Positions 33,003-39,851 of a stretch of DNA of 64,000 nucleotides are shown here, in pieces (the first letter of the stretch is position 1; the number at the start of each line of letters is the position of its first letter). Source of the stretch: a bacterium. GTDB lineage: Bacteria; Bacillota; Clostridia; Lachnospirales; Lachnospiraceae. A program made the translations under genes and the position numbers. Location: contig JAMPFT010000007.1 in assembly GCA_023664305.1 (NCBI GenBank), positions 1 through 64,000 of the forward strand. Direction: 5' to 3'. The notes under the pieces were generated by a model, which saw nothing but the letters and a program-made list of their open reading frames with translations, ran no database searches and had not been told where the DNA came from.

Positions 33003-33851
33003 TCAACCCGTGAGAAATTCCTTCAGCAGCGCCTCCAGTTCCTCCTCCGTTACCGCCGCCGAATTATCCGGCGCTCCTGCCGGAATTTCCCTGTCGGAAA
33101 TCCTCTCCTGTACCTGCTTTTCGCCGCTCTCCCCGTCTGCTCCCTCCGGCTCGAGCCCGACCGTGCCGACGCCGCTCCCCGGCCTCTGCAGCCGGTTCCC
33201 GAAAGGCATCAGCTCCACCGTTCTTCTGTCTCTCCTGCCGCTTTCCCGGCTTCCCTGAACCCTGCTCCGCTCCGCTCCCTGCCGCGTTCTGCCCGTTGAG
33301 TTTTCATCGCTGTAAAGCCGCTCCATATCCTGCCTGGTGACATGGATCCTCGGGGAAAGATGATTTTCCAGATAATCCACCAGATTGACGCGCAAAATAC
33401 TCTTTTTCCGCTTGATATCCACCACCGTTGACACGGAAAAATAAAGATACAGCCCCATAAAGCTGACAATATAAAAGGGAAGAATTTCTCCCAGCGTGCT
33501 GCCCGCCATGATGCTGCGGCAAATGCCGACCCCGGAAAACACCACGGACAGCAGCATCATCTGCCCCGACAGATGATACAGCATCTCAAAGGACAAAAAG
33601 CCCAGCGACAGACGGTTGATAAACTTGTCCACAAAAACAGGAACGTTGGAGATCCCGTTGTTGAGTTCATAGCAATTGGAAAACTTGACCTTGCACTGCT
33701 TTAGCAGTTTGTTTTCCGTGGTAGCCATATTGTCCGTTTCCTTTATCATGTGTCCGTAAAGCATCCCCAGAAACACCTTCAAAAAGATGCTCAGAGCAAG
33801 GCTCGCAAACATACATACCGTCACCGCTTTGTGTTCCATAAAAATATCCAT
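33003..33851 (-). CDS. Conserved membrane protein of unknown function
   Basis: A 282-residue protein. A first helix spans residues about 8-32 (AVTVCMFASLALSIFLKVFL), then a conserved cytoplasmic loop ETDNMATTENKLLKQCKVKF with a Cys-rich NCYELNN, then two or three helices (residues 85-145), then a long charged tail rich in Arg, Glu and Gly that ends AAVTEEELEALLKEFLTG. I recognise the N-terminal part as a conserved unnamed family common in Lachnospiraceae. The tail looks disordered. AGAGGT precedes the ATG. No functional motif is evident; it may interact with division or wall machinery, but that is a guess. Confidence 0.7.
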   Translation of the reverse strand: MDIFMEHKAVTVCMFASLALSIFLKVFLGMLYGHMIKETDNMATTENKLLKQCKVKFSNCYELNNGISNVPVFVDKFINRLSLGFLSFEMLYHLSGQMMLLSVVFSGVGICRSIMAGSTLGEILPFYIVSFMGLYLYFSVSTVVDIKRKKSILRVNLVDYLENHLSPRIHVTRQDMERLYSDENSTGRTRQGAERSRVQGSRESGRRDRRTVELMPFGNRLQRPGSGVGTVGLEPEGADGESGEKQVQERISDREIPAGAPDNSAAVTEEELEALLKEFLTG

Positions 33852-33915
33852 ACTGCTACCTCTCGTCCGGCACGGCTTTCTCCGCGTCGTGATTCGTCCT
33901 CTGCTGATTCGCGTA

Positions 33916-33951
33916 AAAAGCCGAAACCGCGGTTCGGCGGATTCGGCTTTT
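33916..33951. terminator. Bidirectional terminator-like hairpin
   Basis: AAAAGCCGAA and TTCGGCTTTT pair perfectly over ten bases, with a CCGCGG core in the loop. T-runs follow on both strands. It separates the conserved membrane protein gene from the CD3324-type regulator region. Apart from the leader elements at 34.17-34.30 kb, the 480-base gap holds no other gene. Confidence 0.6.
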
Positions 33952-34170
33952 GTATATTACCATTATAAAATAAAAATTCACGTTTTGACAGGAGTTTTCA
34001 TCGCCTTTTTCTTTCATCCTGCGACGGAAAGCGACCGGAATCTCCTCCTTCCGCGCAAGCTTCTGCTTTCTCATTCCCTTTTACCTTGTGTGTTTGAATG
34101 ATTGAAGAATCCGGCAAAAAGAACAACAGACTACCTGCAAAAAAGTGGCAAAAAAGAACGGTTAAAAGAG

Positions 34171-34199
34171 TTGATTTTAAATAAGAATACTGGTATTCT
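34171..34199 (+). promoter_or_regulatory. Promoter with palindromic operator before the CD3324-type gene
   Basis: TTGATT (34171-34176), 17 bases, TATTCT (34194-34199). The palindrome AGAATAC-TG-GTATTCT (34184-34199) covers the -10, so a dimeric repressor, perhaps the gene product itself, could block transcription. Confidence 0.5.
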
Positions 34200-34232
34200 A
34201 TTAAAAAATTCAGAAAGAAGGGAGATTTATAT

Positions 34233-34259
34233 ATGAGGAAATATGTTATGTCTGCATAG
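34233..34259 (+). CDS. Leader peptide candidate (eight residues)
   Basis: ATG AGG AAA TAT GTT ATG TCT GCA TAG encodes MRKYVMSA. AAGGGAG lies ten bases upstream, a good ribosome site. The stop codon overlaps the 5' arm of a hairpin at 34259-34300. The layout is that of a translated leader before a regulated gene, but such short frames can arise by chance. Confidence 0.35.
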   Translation: MRKYVMSA

Positions 34260-34300
34260 CATTGGCTATTGCAATAAAAGACAATTGTTATAGCCGATGC
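34259..34300 (+). promoter_or_regulatory. Leader hairpin overlapping the leader-peptide stop
   Basis: GCATTGGCTAT and ATAGCCGATGC pair over 11 bases (one G-U) around a 20-base loop that can form a further CAAT/ATTG stem. A ribosome stalled on the leader peptide would open the 5' arm. The regulator's ribosome site (34323-34328) lies outside the stem, so control would need an alternative fold. Confidence 0.35.
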
Positions 34301-34333
34301 TATTCCCGAAAAATATTTGTTTGGGAGGCAGAC

Positions 34334-34648
34334 ATGGGCTATATAAGAGCAGAAGAAATTCTGCCCGTTGAAGTAATCGAATTGATACAGCAGTATGTTG
34401 ACGGGGGAAATATTTACATTCCACGCAAGGCGGCAAACAGACAGGCATGGGGCACAGGCACACAGATCAGGCAGGAGCTTCAGATGCGCAACCGGCAAAT
34501 TTACTTGGAACATCTTGCCGGAAGCAAAATCTCAGAATTAGCCTCTAAGTATTATTTGTCAGAGAAAAGCATACAGCGTATCATAAGGAATTGCCCGAAA
34601 AACTTGGACAATTCCCGGGAAAAACGAGCAGATAATAACAGGAGCTGA
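34334..34648 (+). CDS. CD3324-family regulator (Mor-like helix-turn-helix)
   Basis: A 104-residue protein beginning MGYIRAEEILPVEVIELIQQ, the signature start of the CD3324 family, then YVDGGNIYIPRKA, and a C-terminal helix-turn-helix (SKISELASKYYLSEKSIQRI). It resembles the Mor/C activator fold of phage Mu. GGGAGG precedes the ATG at 34334; the frame is open upstream but without support. It is followed by a strong terminator and then by two methyltransferase genes. The likely role is transcription control of unknown targets. Confidence 0.8.
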   Translation: MGYIRAEEILPVEVIELIQQYVDGGNIYIPRKAANRQAWGTGTQIRQELQMRNRQIYLEHLAGSKISELASKYYLSEKSIQRIIRNCPKNLDNSREKRADNNRS

Positions 34649-34679
34649 TACCAGATTGGTGTCGGCTCCCGCTTTTTTA
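34641..34679 (+). terminator. Rho-independent terminator of the CD3324-type gene
   Basis: GGAGCTGATACC and GGTGTCGGCTCC pair over 12 bases with two G-U pairs and a five-base loop, followed by a run of six T. The 5' arm includes the stop codon of the gene. Confidence 0.85.
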
Positions 34680-34785
34680 TAAAAAAGTGTGAGGTAGTAT
34701 ATGGCATTTGAATATGTTATCCTGATCTATAGAAAGAATTATATATAAAATACGGAAACTCAAGTATGCAGAAGGAGCAATAAGC

Positions 34786-35490
34786 ATGAAATCACAGGAA
34801 AAATATTTACAGGATTTAAAACAATGGCTTCATGACACGTCGGATTCCCCGTTGGAGGAGATGTCTGACTTTTTTTCAAAACGGCTGGAGGATTACGAAG
34901 AACGTATGTCTGTTTGGGCAAATTCATATAGGCTGTTTGCCGAATCAATGCCTTCTGAGTGCCGGAAAATTTTAGATTTGGGATGCGGAACCGGTTTGGA
35001 GCTGGATTATATTTGGAAAAAAGATCCTGCGATAGAAGTGACAGGAGTGGACTTGTGTCAAAGTATGCTGGACAAACTTTCGGAAAAACATTCTGACAAG
35101 CATCTCATCACAGTATGCCAGGATTATTTCCGGTATGATATTGGCTGCGAAAAATGGGATGCAGTCATTTCTTTTGAAAGCCTGCACCATTTCCTGCCCG
35201 GGCGAAAAGGAGAATTATATCGGAAAATCTACAATGGATTGAAAAAAGGCGGCGTGTTCCTTCTGGGGGATTATATTGCCTGCTGTGATGAGGAAGAAGA
35301 GCTTTTGCGCGACGTATATCTGGAAAAGCGGAAACAATCTCAGATACCCGACAACTGTTTTGTTCATTTTGACATTCCCCTGACTCTGGAGCATGAGAGC
35401 AGATTATTACAGGATGCCGGATTTATCCTTGAAAAAGTATTGGACGACCCCGACGGAGCGATAATTATTATGGCCAAAAAAGGAGAATAA
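34786..35490 (+). CDS. Class I SAM-dependent methyltransferase
   Basis: A 234-residue Rossmann-type methyltransferase: motif I ILDLGCGTGLELDYIW near residue 64, the acidic GVDLCQSML, motif post I/IV WDAVISFESLHHF, and KGGVFLLGDY. An N-terminal helical part of about 55 residues precedes it. AGGAG lies nine bases before the ATG. It is followed after four bases by a second methyltransferase, so the two form one unit. Substrate unknown; the group includes small-molecule and antibiotic-related methyltransferases. Confidence 0.88.
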   Translation: MKSQEKYLQDLKQWLHDTSDSPLEEMSDFFSKRLEDYEERMSVWANSYRLFAESMPSECRKILDLGCGTGLELDYIWKKDPAIEVTGVDLCQSMLDKLSEKHSDKHLITVCQDYFRYDIGCEKWDAVISFESLHHFLPGRKGELYRKIYNGLKKGGVFLLGDYIACCDEEEELLRDVYLEKRKQSQIPDNCFVHFDIPLTLEHESRLLQDAGFILEKVLDDPDGAIIIMAKKGE

Positions 35491-35494
35491 GGGA

Positions 35495-36424
35495 ATGGAT
35501 TATAGTCAAAAAATAGCGGAACGCTTGTGGAATATGCCGGATAAAGGAGAACTGGAAAGCCATCGTGAGGAAACCTTTATCGATGACATTATTCAAAAAA
35601 GCCATATTGAAAAAGAATTGCTCTCCCATTTGGATGGGATAAAAACTGTGTTTGACGGTGGTGCAGGCTGCGGCAGATTTTCCATTCTTCTTGCAGGCAA
35701 AGGCTGTGAAGTCACACATTTTGATCTATCGCAGCCTATGATAGATAAGGCGCGGGAATTGGCGGAAAAAGCGGGTGTCCTTGACAGAATAACCTTTGTG
35801 AAGGGGGCTCTGGAAAATTTGAGCGCATTCAAGGATAAATCATTTGATATGGTTATTTCCTTTGACGCTCCCGTTTCCTATACCTACCCCAATCAGGAGC
35901 GTGTTATCGGAGAACTCATACGCATTTGCCGCAAACGTATTATGATCAGTGTGTCAAGCCGCTTGGGATATCTTCCCTATTTGGCAAATCCGATACAGAA
36001 AAACCAGTTTATATTAGATGCAGATTGTAATGATCCGTTTGTCAAATGGTGCATCAGTAATAAAACAAATGCAGTGGAAGCTTTTCGTTTCAGCAGGGAA
36101 GCCGTCATGAAGCTGTGGAACGAGGGACTTATGGGCGGCGATGATGAAATTGCCGAATATGAAAAGGGAGGCGTACCATGGTGCATCACATACACTTTTA
36201 TGCCGGACGAATTAAAAGGTATATTGGAACGTCACGGAGTAAAGAACATTGAATTGGCCGGTCCCGGCGCATACGCAAGAACTCTTCCGAATGAGCTGCT
36301 TGTCAAAATCATGAAGGATCCGGAGCAGCGTTCCGACTTTTTGGATTTTTGCCACTGTTATGATTCTAATCCGTTTGTATGCGGCATGGGAAAAGATAAC
36401 CTGTTAGCGCAAGGTGAGCTTTAA
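35495..36424 (+). CDS. Class I SAM-dependent methyltransferase
   Basis: A 309-residue enzyme: motif I VFDGGAGCGRFSILLAGKG near residue 52, THFDLSQPMIDKAR, and FDMVISFDAPVSYTYP, then a C-terminal cap of about 120 residues (MKLWNEGLMGGDDEIAEYEK). AAGGAGAATAAGGG lies upstream of the ATG. It is co-transcribed with the methyltransferase just upstream and ends in a perfect hairpin. The sequence differs clearly from the first enzyme, so this is not a recent duplication. Substrate unknown. Confidence 0.87.
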   Translation: MDYSQKIAERLWNMPDKGELESHREETFIDDIIQKSHIEKELLSHLDGIKTVFDGGAGCGRFSILLAGKGCEVTHFDLSQPMIDKARELAEKAGVLDRITFVKGALENLSAFKDKSFDMVISFDAPVSYTYPNQERVIGELIRICRKRIMISVSSRLGYLPYLANPIQKNQFILDADCNDPFVKWCISNKTNAVEAFRFSREAVMKLWNEGLMGGDDEIAEYEKGGVPWCITYTFMPDELKGILERHGVKNIELAGPGAYARTLPNELLVKIMKDPEQRSDFLDFCHCYDSNPFVCGMGKDNLLAQGEL

Positions 36425-36443
36425 TCGCCCTAAAATCAAGCAA

Positions 36444-36470
36444 GGCCGTTATCTGCAATGGATAACGGCC
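36444..36470 (+). terminator. Terminator after the methyltransferase pair
   Basis: GGCCGTTATC and GATAACGGCC form a perfect ten-base stem with a seven-base loop. The T-rich tail is weak, so termination may be partial or also serve the convergent GH4 gene. Confidence 0.6.
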
Positions 36471-36528
36471 CCTTGGCTATTTTGGACAATCCAAAAAATA
36501 AAAGAAAACTTTCTCACAGCGGACAACG

Positions 36529-37911
36529 TCAGGAAAGCGTCGCCGCCATCATATCCTTTACCAGCGCAAGAACCTCTTCCTCCGACGCCCTTCCCTTTAC
36601 CAGCGGATCGTTCCGGAACGCTTCCGCCACAAGCTCCACATCACTGTTGCCGCCCTTTACAACCCGCAGAATCCTCTCATGATTCTCCACATGAGGCAGG
36701 ATCAGCTGCCGCACCGGCTCAGGTATACTTCCCGCCAGCACAGGACGGATCGCGTCCCTTTCAAAGACAGCGTTCGTCTCAACTACGGCATTCTCCGGAA
36801 GATTCGCAATCTGCCTTCCCGTGTTGGGGATGTTGACGTTGCTGATCACGCGATCCAGTCCGCACAGCGCCTTAATCAACAGGATTCCCTCTTCACCCGT
36901 AGGCTTCAGCTCGATCTTTTCCTCGCCGCTCACCAGTCTCCGGGAGCGCTCCAGACGCCTTTTCAGATCCTCCTTGCGCCAGGACACCGGAGTCAGACCG
37001 AACTTCCAGCTTTTCACCGTCTCCGGATCCTTCAGATATTCGTCCCCGGGCATGAACTCCACAAGGTGCCTGTCTCCCGCCGCGGCGATCAGTCCATAGC
37101 GCCGGAACAGATCCATCTTCACCCTATGGGCACAGGAAAAGGTAGAGTTCATCCAGTTGTTATCCTTCTCCTCGAATCCCTGTTCAAAATGCGCGTCGAT
37201 ATAATTCCGGTACACGGGGAACAGATCGATTCCCTTGTAAGACGCGTAGTCAAACCAAGTAAAGTGATTGATTCCCAGCACGTTCACGCGGATTTCCTGC
37301 CGGTCAATATGCTCGATTCCCAGTTCCTTTTCCGCGATAGCCGCCAGCACCTTCTGGGTTCCAAAGACCTCATGACAGCAGCCGAAGGCCTTGATCCCGG
37401 GAAAAGTCTCATACAATGTCTTGACACACAGCGACATGGGATTCGTATAGTTGATCACCCACGCGTCAGGACAGAATCTTTTGATTGCCTCCGCAAACTC
37501 CACAAACATAGGCAGCGTCCGCAGCGCGCGCATCATCCCTCCCGGGCCCGCCGTATCTCCCACGGACTGATAAATCCCCAGCCGCTCCGGCATATGTACG
37601 TCCACTTCCATCTCGTCGAAGGTCTTCGGCAGAATCGAAATCACCACAAAGTCGGCTCCCGTCAGCGCCTCCTCCAGGCTGTTCTTTACACAGTAATCCC
37701 ACTTTCCCCGAGCCTCTTCCCGCTCCTTGAACCGGTTGCCGATCGTCTCGTTCGCCCTCGCCGCCTCGCTGTCGATATCGTACAGCCGAATTGTACCGGA
37801 GACGGCTTCCTCCATGGCAAGATCCGTCATAAACGTCCAGGCCCATCCCCTGGAACCGCCGCCGATATAGGCTATTTGTATGTCCTCCGCGTGATCGTTA
37901 CAATATCTCAT
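36529..37911 (-). CDS. GH4 glycosidase, alpha-galacturonidase type (CHEV motif)
   Basis: A 460-residue NAD- and metal-dependent GH4 enzyme. The dinucleotide fold is at IAYIGGGSRGW (residues 12-22); the metal and substrate segment INYTNPMSL, the metal Cys in FGCCHEVFG near residue 178, and the metal His in VLGINHFTW follow. In GH4 the residues after the metal Cys track specificity: CHEV marks alpha-galacturonidases, CHS alpha-galactosidases and CDMP phospho-alpha-glucosidases. Thus release of galacturonic acid from pectic oligosaccharides is likely. AAGGAGG precedes the ATG. No other pectin gene adjoins it. Confidence 0.9.
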   Translation of the reverse strand: MRYCNDHAEDIQIAYIGGGSRGWAWTFMTDLAMEEAVSGTIRLYDIDSEAARANETIGNRFKEREEARGKWDYCVKNSLEEALTGADFVVISILPKTFDEMEVDVHMPERLGIYQSVGDTAGPGGMMRALRTLPMFVEFAEAIKRFCPDAWVINYTNPMSLCVKTLYETFPGIKAFGCCHEVFGTQKVLAAIAEKELGIEHIDRQEIRVNVLGINHFTWFDYASYKGIDLFPVYRNYIDAHFEQGFEEKDNNWMNSTFSCAHRVKMDLFRRYGLIAAAGDRHLVEFMPGDEYLKDPETVKSWKFGLTPVSWRKEDLKRRLERSRRLVSGEEKIELKPTGEEGILLIKALCGLDRVISNVNIPNTGRQIANLPENAVVETNAVFERDAIRPVLAGSIPEPVRQLILPHVENHERILRVVKGGNSDVELVAEAFRNDPLVKGRASEEEVLALVKDMMAATLS

Positions 37912-37932
37912 CCTCGTACCTCCTTGTGTGCT

Positions 37933-38100
37933 TTAGCGCGCGCCAAATTTTGCATTGATTTCTTCTAATGTCATTTCCGAAAGATTACTTGCCTGCGCCC
38001 GCAGATCCTCAAAAGCTCTCATTGCCTCAACTCTTGTAACCGTATTCTCCGGAAGTTTTACATCAAACGGAACTCCCCTGACTATTTTACTTTTATTCAT
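37933..38100 (-). pseudogene. RelB/DinJ-type antitoxin remnant
   Basis: The frame encodes IVRGVPFDVKLPENTV, the conserved core of RelB/DinJ antitoxins, and ends MTLEEINAKFGAR, a typical toxin-binding tail. The N-terminal ribbon-helix-helix part is not recognisable; the upstream frame is unrelated and no ribosome site precedes the ATG at 38100. No toxin gene (RelE/YafQ type) adjoins. I take it as a decayed antitoxin. It lies 21 bases upstream of the GH4 gene. Confidence 0.5.
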
Positions 38101-38172
38101 AAAATTTATCAAGACAAATCCGAAAATAGTTTCAAGGGTTCCCCACGGCAGAATACGGGTGGGAAATGCAGA

Positions 38173-38201
38173 TTGCTTTTCTTTATTGACTGTAATATAA
38201 T
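38173..38201 (+). promoter_or_regulatory. Promoter of the structured leader and methyltransferase
   Basis: TTGCTT (38173-38178), 17 bases, TATAAT (38196-38201). Transcription would start near 38208, exactly at the base of the first long hairpin. Confidence 0.55.
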
Positions 38202-38206
38202 AGGCG

Positions 38207-38441
38207 CGCAGGAAAATCAAGCGGCTGCGAAGCAGACATTTGATTTTCCTGCGCCGTTAACAAGCAAACGTCCTGCGAAGCAGGACAAAGAGCGCGAAGC
38301 GCGGGTTTGCGAGTGAATTTCTCCAGTACATACCAACAAATCTGAACTGAGCCGCTGCATCTCAAGCGGCGATACGAGCAAAAAGCGAAGCGTTTGCGAG
38401 TCTGCACTCTTCAGCAATCTGAAATTTAGAGGGTAACCAAC
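38207..38441 (+). promoter_or_regulatory. Highly structured 5' leader with GCGAAGC mini-hairpins
   Basis: The 235 bases before the methyltransferase are packed with stems. CGCAGGAAAATCAA (38207-38220) pairs perfectly with 38240-38253 and holds CTGC-GAA-GCAG in its loop. GCAAAC/GTTTGC (38264-38269, 38305-38310) encloses GTCCTGC-GAA-GCAGGAC and GCGC-GAA-GCGC, a three-way junction. Downstream are GCCGCT/AGCGGC (38351-38370) and a GCAAA/TTTGC stem holding another GCGAAGC (38378-38397). GCGAAGC occurs four times and is known for very stable mini-hairpins. It could be a regulatory RNA or a mobile-element remnant; it matches no riboswitch class I know. Confidence 0.55.
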
Positions 38442-39212
38442 ATGGAAAATTTTGAAAAAACCTTTGATACTGCTGCGACGGATTACGATAAAATCCGCCC
38501 AACGTATGTAAAAGAGATCTATGAGGATATCTTTCACTGCAAACAAATAAATCAAGACAGCCATGTGCTCGAAATCGGCATGGGAACGGGAAAAGCGACT
38601 CAGCCAATTCTTGATACTCACTGCCATTTTGTTGGAATTGAACCGGGAGAGAACCTTGCAGCCCTGGCAAAAGAGAAGTTGCGGAAATATGCAAATTTCT
38701 CATGCTATAATCTGACTTTGCAGGATTATATATGTGCAGATAATTCTTTTGATTTAATATATGCGGCCACTGCATTTCACTGGATTCCGGAAGAATACGG
38801 TTACAGGAGAGTTTATAATCTGCTAAAAAACGGCGGTGTGTTTGCCCGTTTCGCCTATCATGCCGGCGCCGATAAAGGACGCAGAGAGTTGACTGATGAA
38901 ATACAGGGGCTCTACCGCAAATATATGGATCAGGAGAACCCTCCCGCCCCGTTCAGCGATGCGGATGCAAAAAGGCTGGCTGATAAAGCGCTTGCCTACG
39001 GTTTTGTCGATGTAAAACATATGCTGTATCATACAACAAAAGATTTCACGGCCGCTGAATATATATCGCTGCTGAAAACATACCCGGATCACATGAAGCT
39101 AAAATCCGCCGTCCGCAAAAAGCTGTTTGAGGGGATTTTTCATGCCATAGCGGATAATGGCGGAATCATGACAGTGTATTACACAATGGATTTGGAGCTT
39201 GCGATAAAATAA
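38442..39212 (+). CDS. Class I SAM-dependent methyltransferase
   Basis: A 256-residue methyltransferase: FDTAATDYDKIRPTY at the start, motif I VLEIGMGTGKATQPIL near residue 43, GIEPGENLAALA, and FDLIYAATAFHWIPEE, a pattern shared with trans-aconitate methyltransferase/Tam-like and UbiE-like enzymes. AGAGGG precedes the ATG. The gene lies behind the long structured leader and is convergent with a GNAT gene eight bases away. Substrate unknown. Confidence 0.88.
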   Translation: MENFEKTFDTAATDYDKIRPTYVKEIYEDIFHCKQINQDSHVLEIGMGTGKATQPILDTHCHFVGIEPGENLAALAKEKLRKYANFSCYNLTLQDYICADNSFDLIYAATAFHWIPEEYGYRRVYNLLKNGGVFARFAYHAGADKGRRELTDEIQGLYRKYMDQENPPAPFSDADAKRLADKALAYGFVDVKHMLYHTTKDFTAAEYISLLKTYPDHMKLKSAVRKKLFEGIFHAIADNGGIMTVYYTMDLELAIK

Positions 39213-39219
39213 GCTGCCG

Positions 39220-39621
39220 TTAATCCAAACTCTTTGACAAAATGATTTCCAGCGGCTCGCCGGGCAGCAGCAGAGCGCCGCAGTCAGTATATCCGATTTT
39301 CCGATAAAAGAATTGCGCCTGCTCGTCTGACTGCGTTGAAGTCATTACCGTTTTGTATTGTTTGCTTTGCATTTCCCTTTCCCAGAAACCGACTAATTGT
39401 TTACCGTATCCCTTTCCCCTGAAATCTTCGAGGAAATACAGCATATTCATAAACGGTATATTATCCCAAAACAAATTGTACCGCAGCCACCCGTTAAACG
39501 CATCATGAAACATGATTAATACCTTTTGGGCAGCTATGCTCTTTAGCAATTCCTCCCCCGTAATATGCTTATCGTATTTTTTCAACAATTCGAAATCCCG
39601 CTCCTCTGCATACCGAATCAT
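39220..39621 (-). CDS. GNAT-family N-acetyltransferase
   Basis: A 133-residue GNAT: MIRYAEERDFELLKKYDKHI at the start, NMLYFLEDFRGKGYGKQLV as the acetyl-CoA-binding motif near residue 75, and QAQFFYRKIGYTDCG near the end. GGGAGGAGCATAAAT precedes the ATG. Substrate unknown. The roughly 230 bases upstream show no gene. Confidence 0.85.
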   Translation of the reverse strand: MIRYAEERDFELLKKYDKHITGEELLKSIAAQKVLIMFHDAFNGWLRYNLFWDNIPFMNMLYFLEDFRGKGYGKQLVGFWEREMQSKQYKTVMTSTQSDEQAQFFYRKIGYTDCGALLLPGEPLEIILSKSLD

Positions 39622-39851
39622 ATTTATGCTCCTCCCTTTAGGCCCGCGCTGCCCTTCCGCCTGTTATAGTAAACGTCATAACTATTCTTACTTTGCCCAG
39701 AGGCTGCAATAGCAATGATAACCGGCGTAGTGCGTCTTAAGTCGTTCGCTATAATTTCAACATCGATTTCCGCGCGCCCCACCCGGCGAAAACCAGCCGC
39801 CTGTCAGCTGCCGCACTGTGTACTGTCACCAAAATATGCCTGCATACCGCT

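Noticed and set aside
34786-36424. Ribosomal RNA methyltransferase resistance (erm-type) behind a leader peptide
   Set aside because: The two enzymes lack the rRNA adenine N6-methyltransferase NLPY-type motif pattern, and a strong terminator separates them from the leader peptide.
37933-38220. Functional toxin-antitoxin pair
   Set aside because: Only the C-terminal part of a RelB/DinJ-type antitoxin is readable, no ribosome site precedes it, and no toxin gene adjoins.
38207-38441. Known SAM or SAH riboswitch before the methyltransferase
   Set aside because: The conserved cores of those classes are not recognisable; the stems are dominated by GCGAAGC hairpins.
39622-39851. Possible gene between the GNAT and the (alpha/alpha)6 glycosidase
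   Set aside because: No open frame with a ribosome site or recognisable similarity on either strand.
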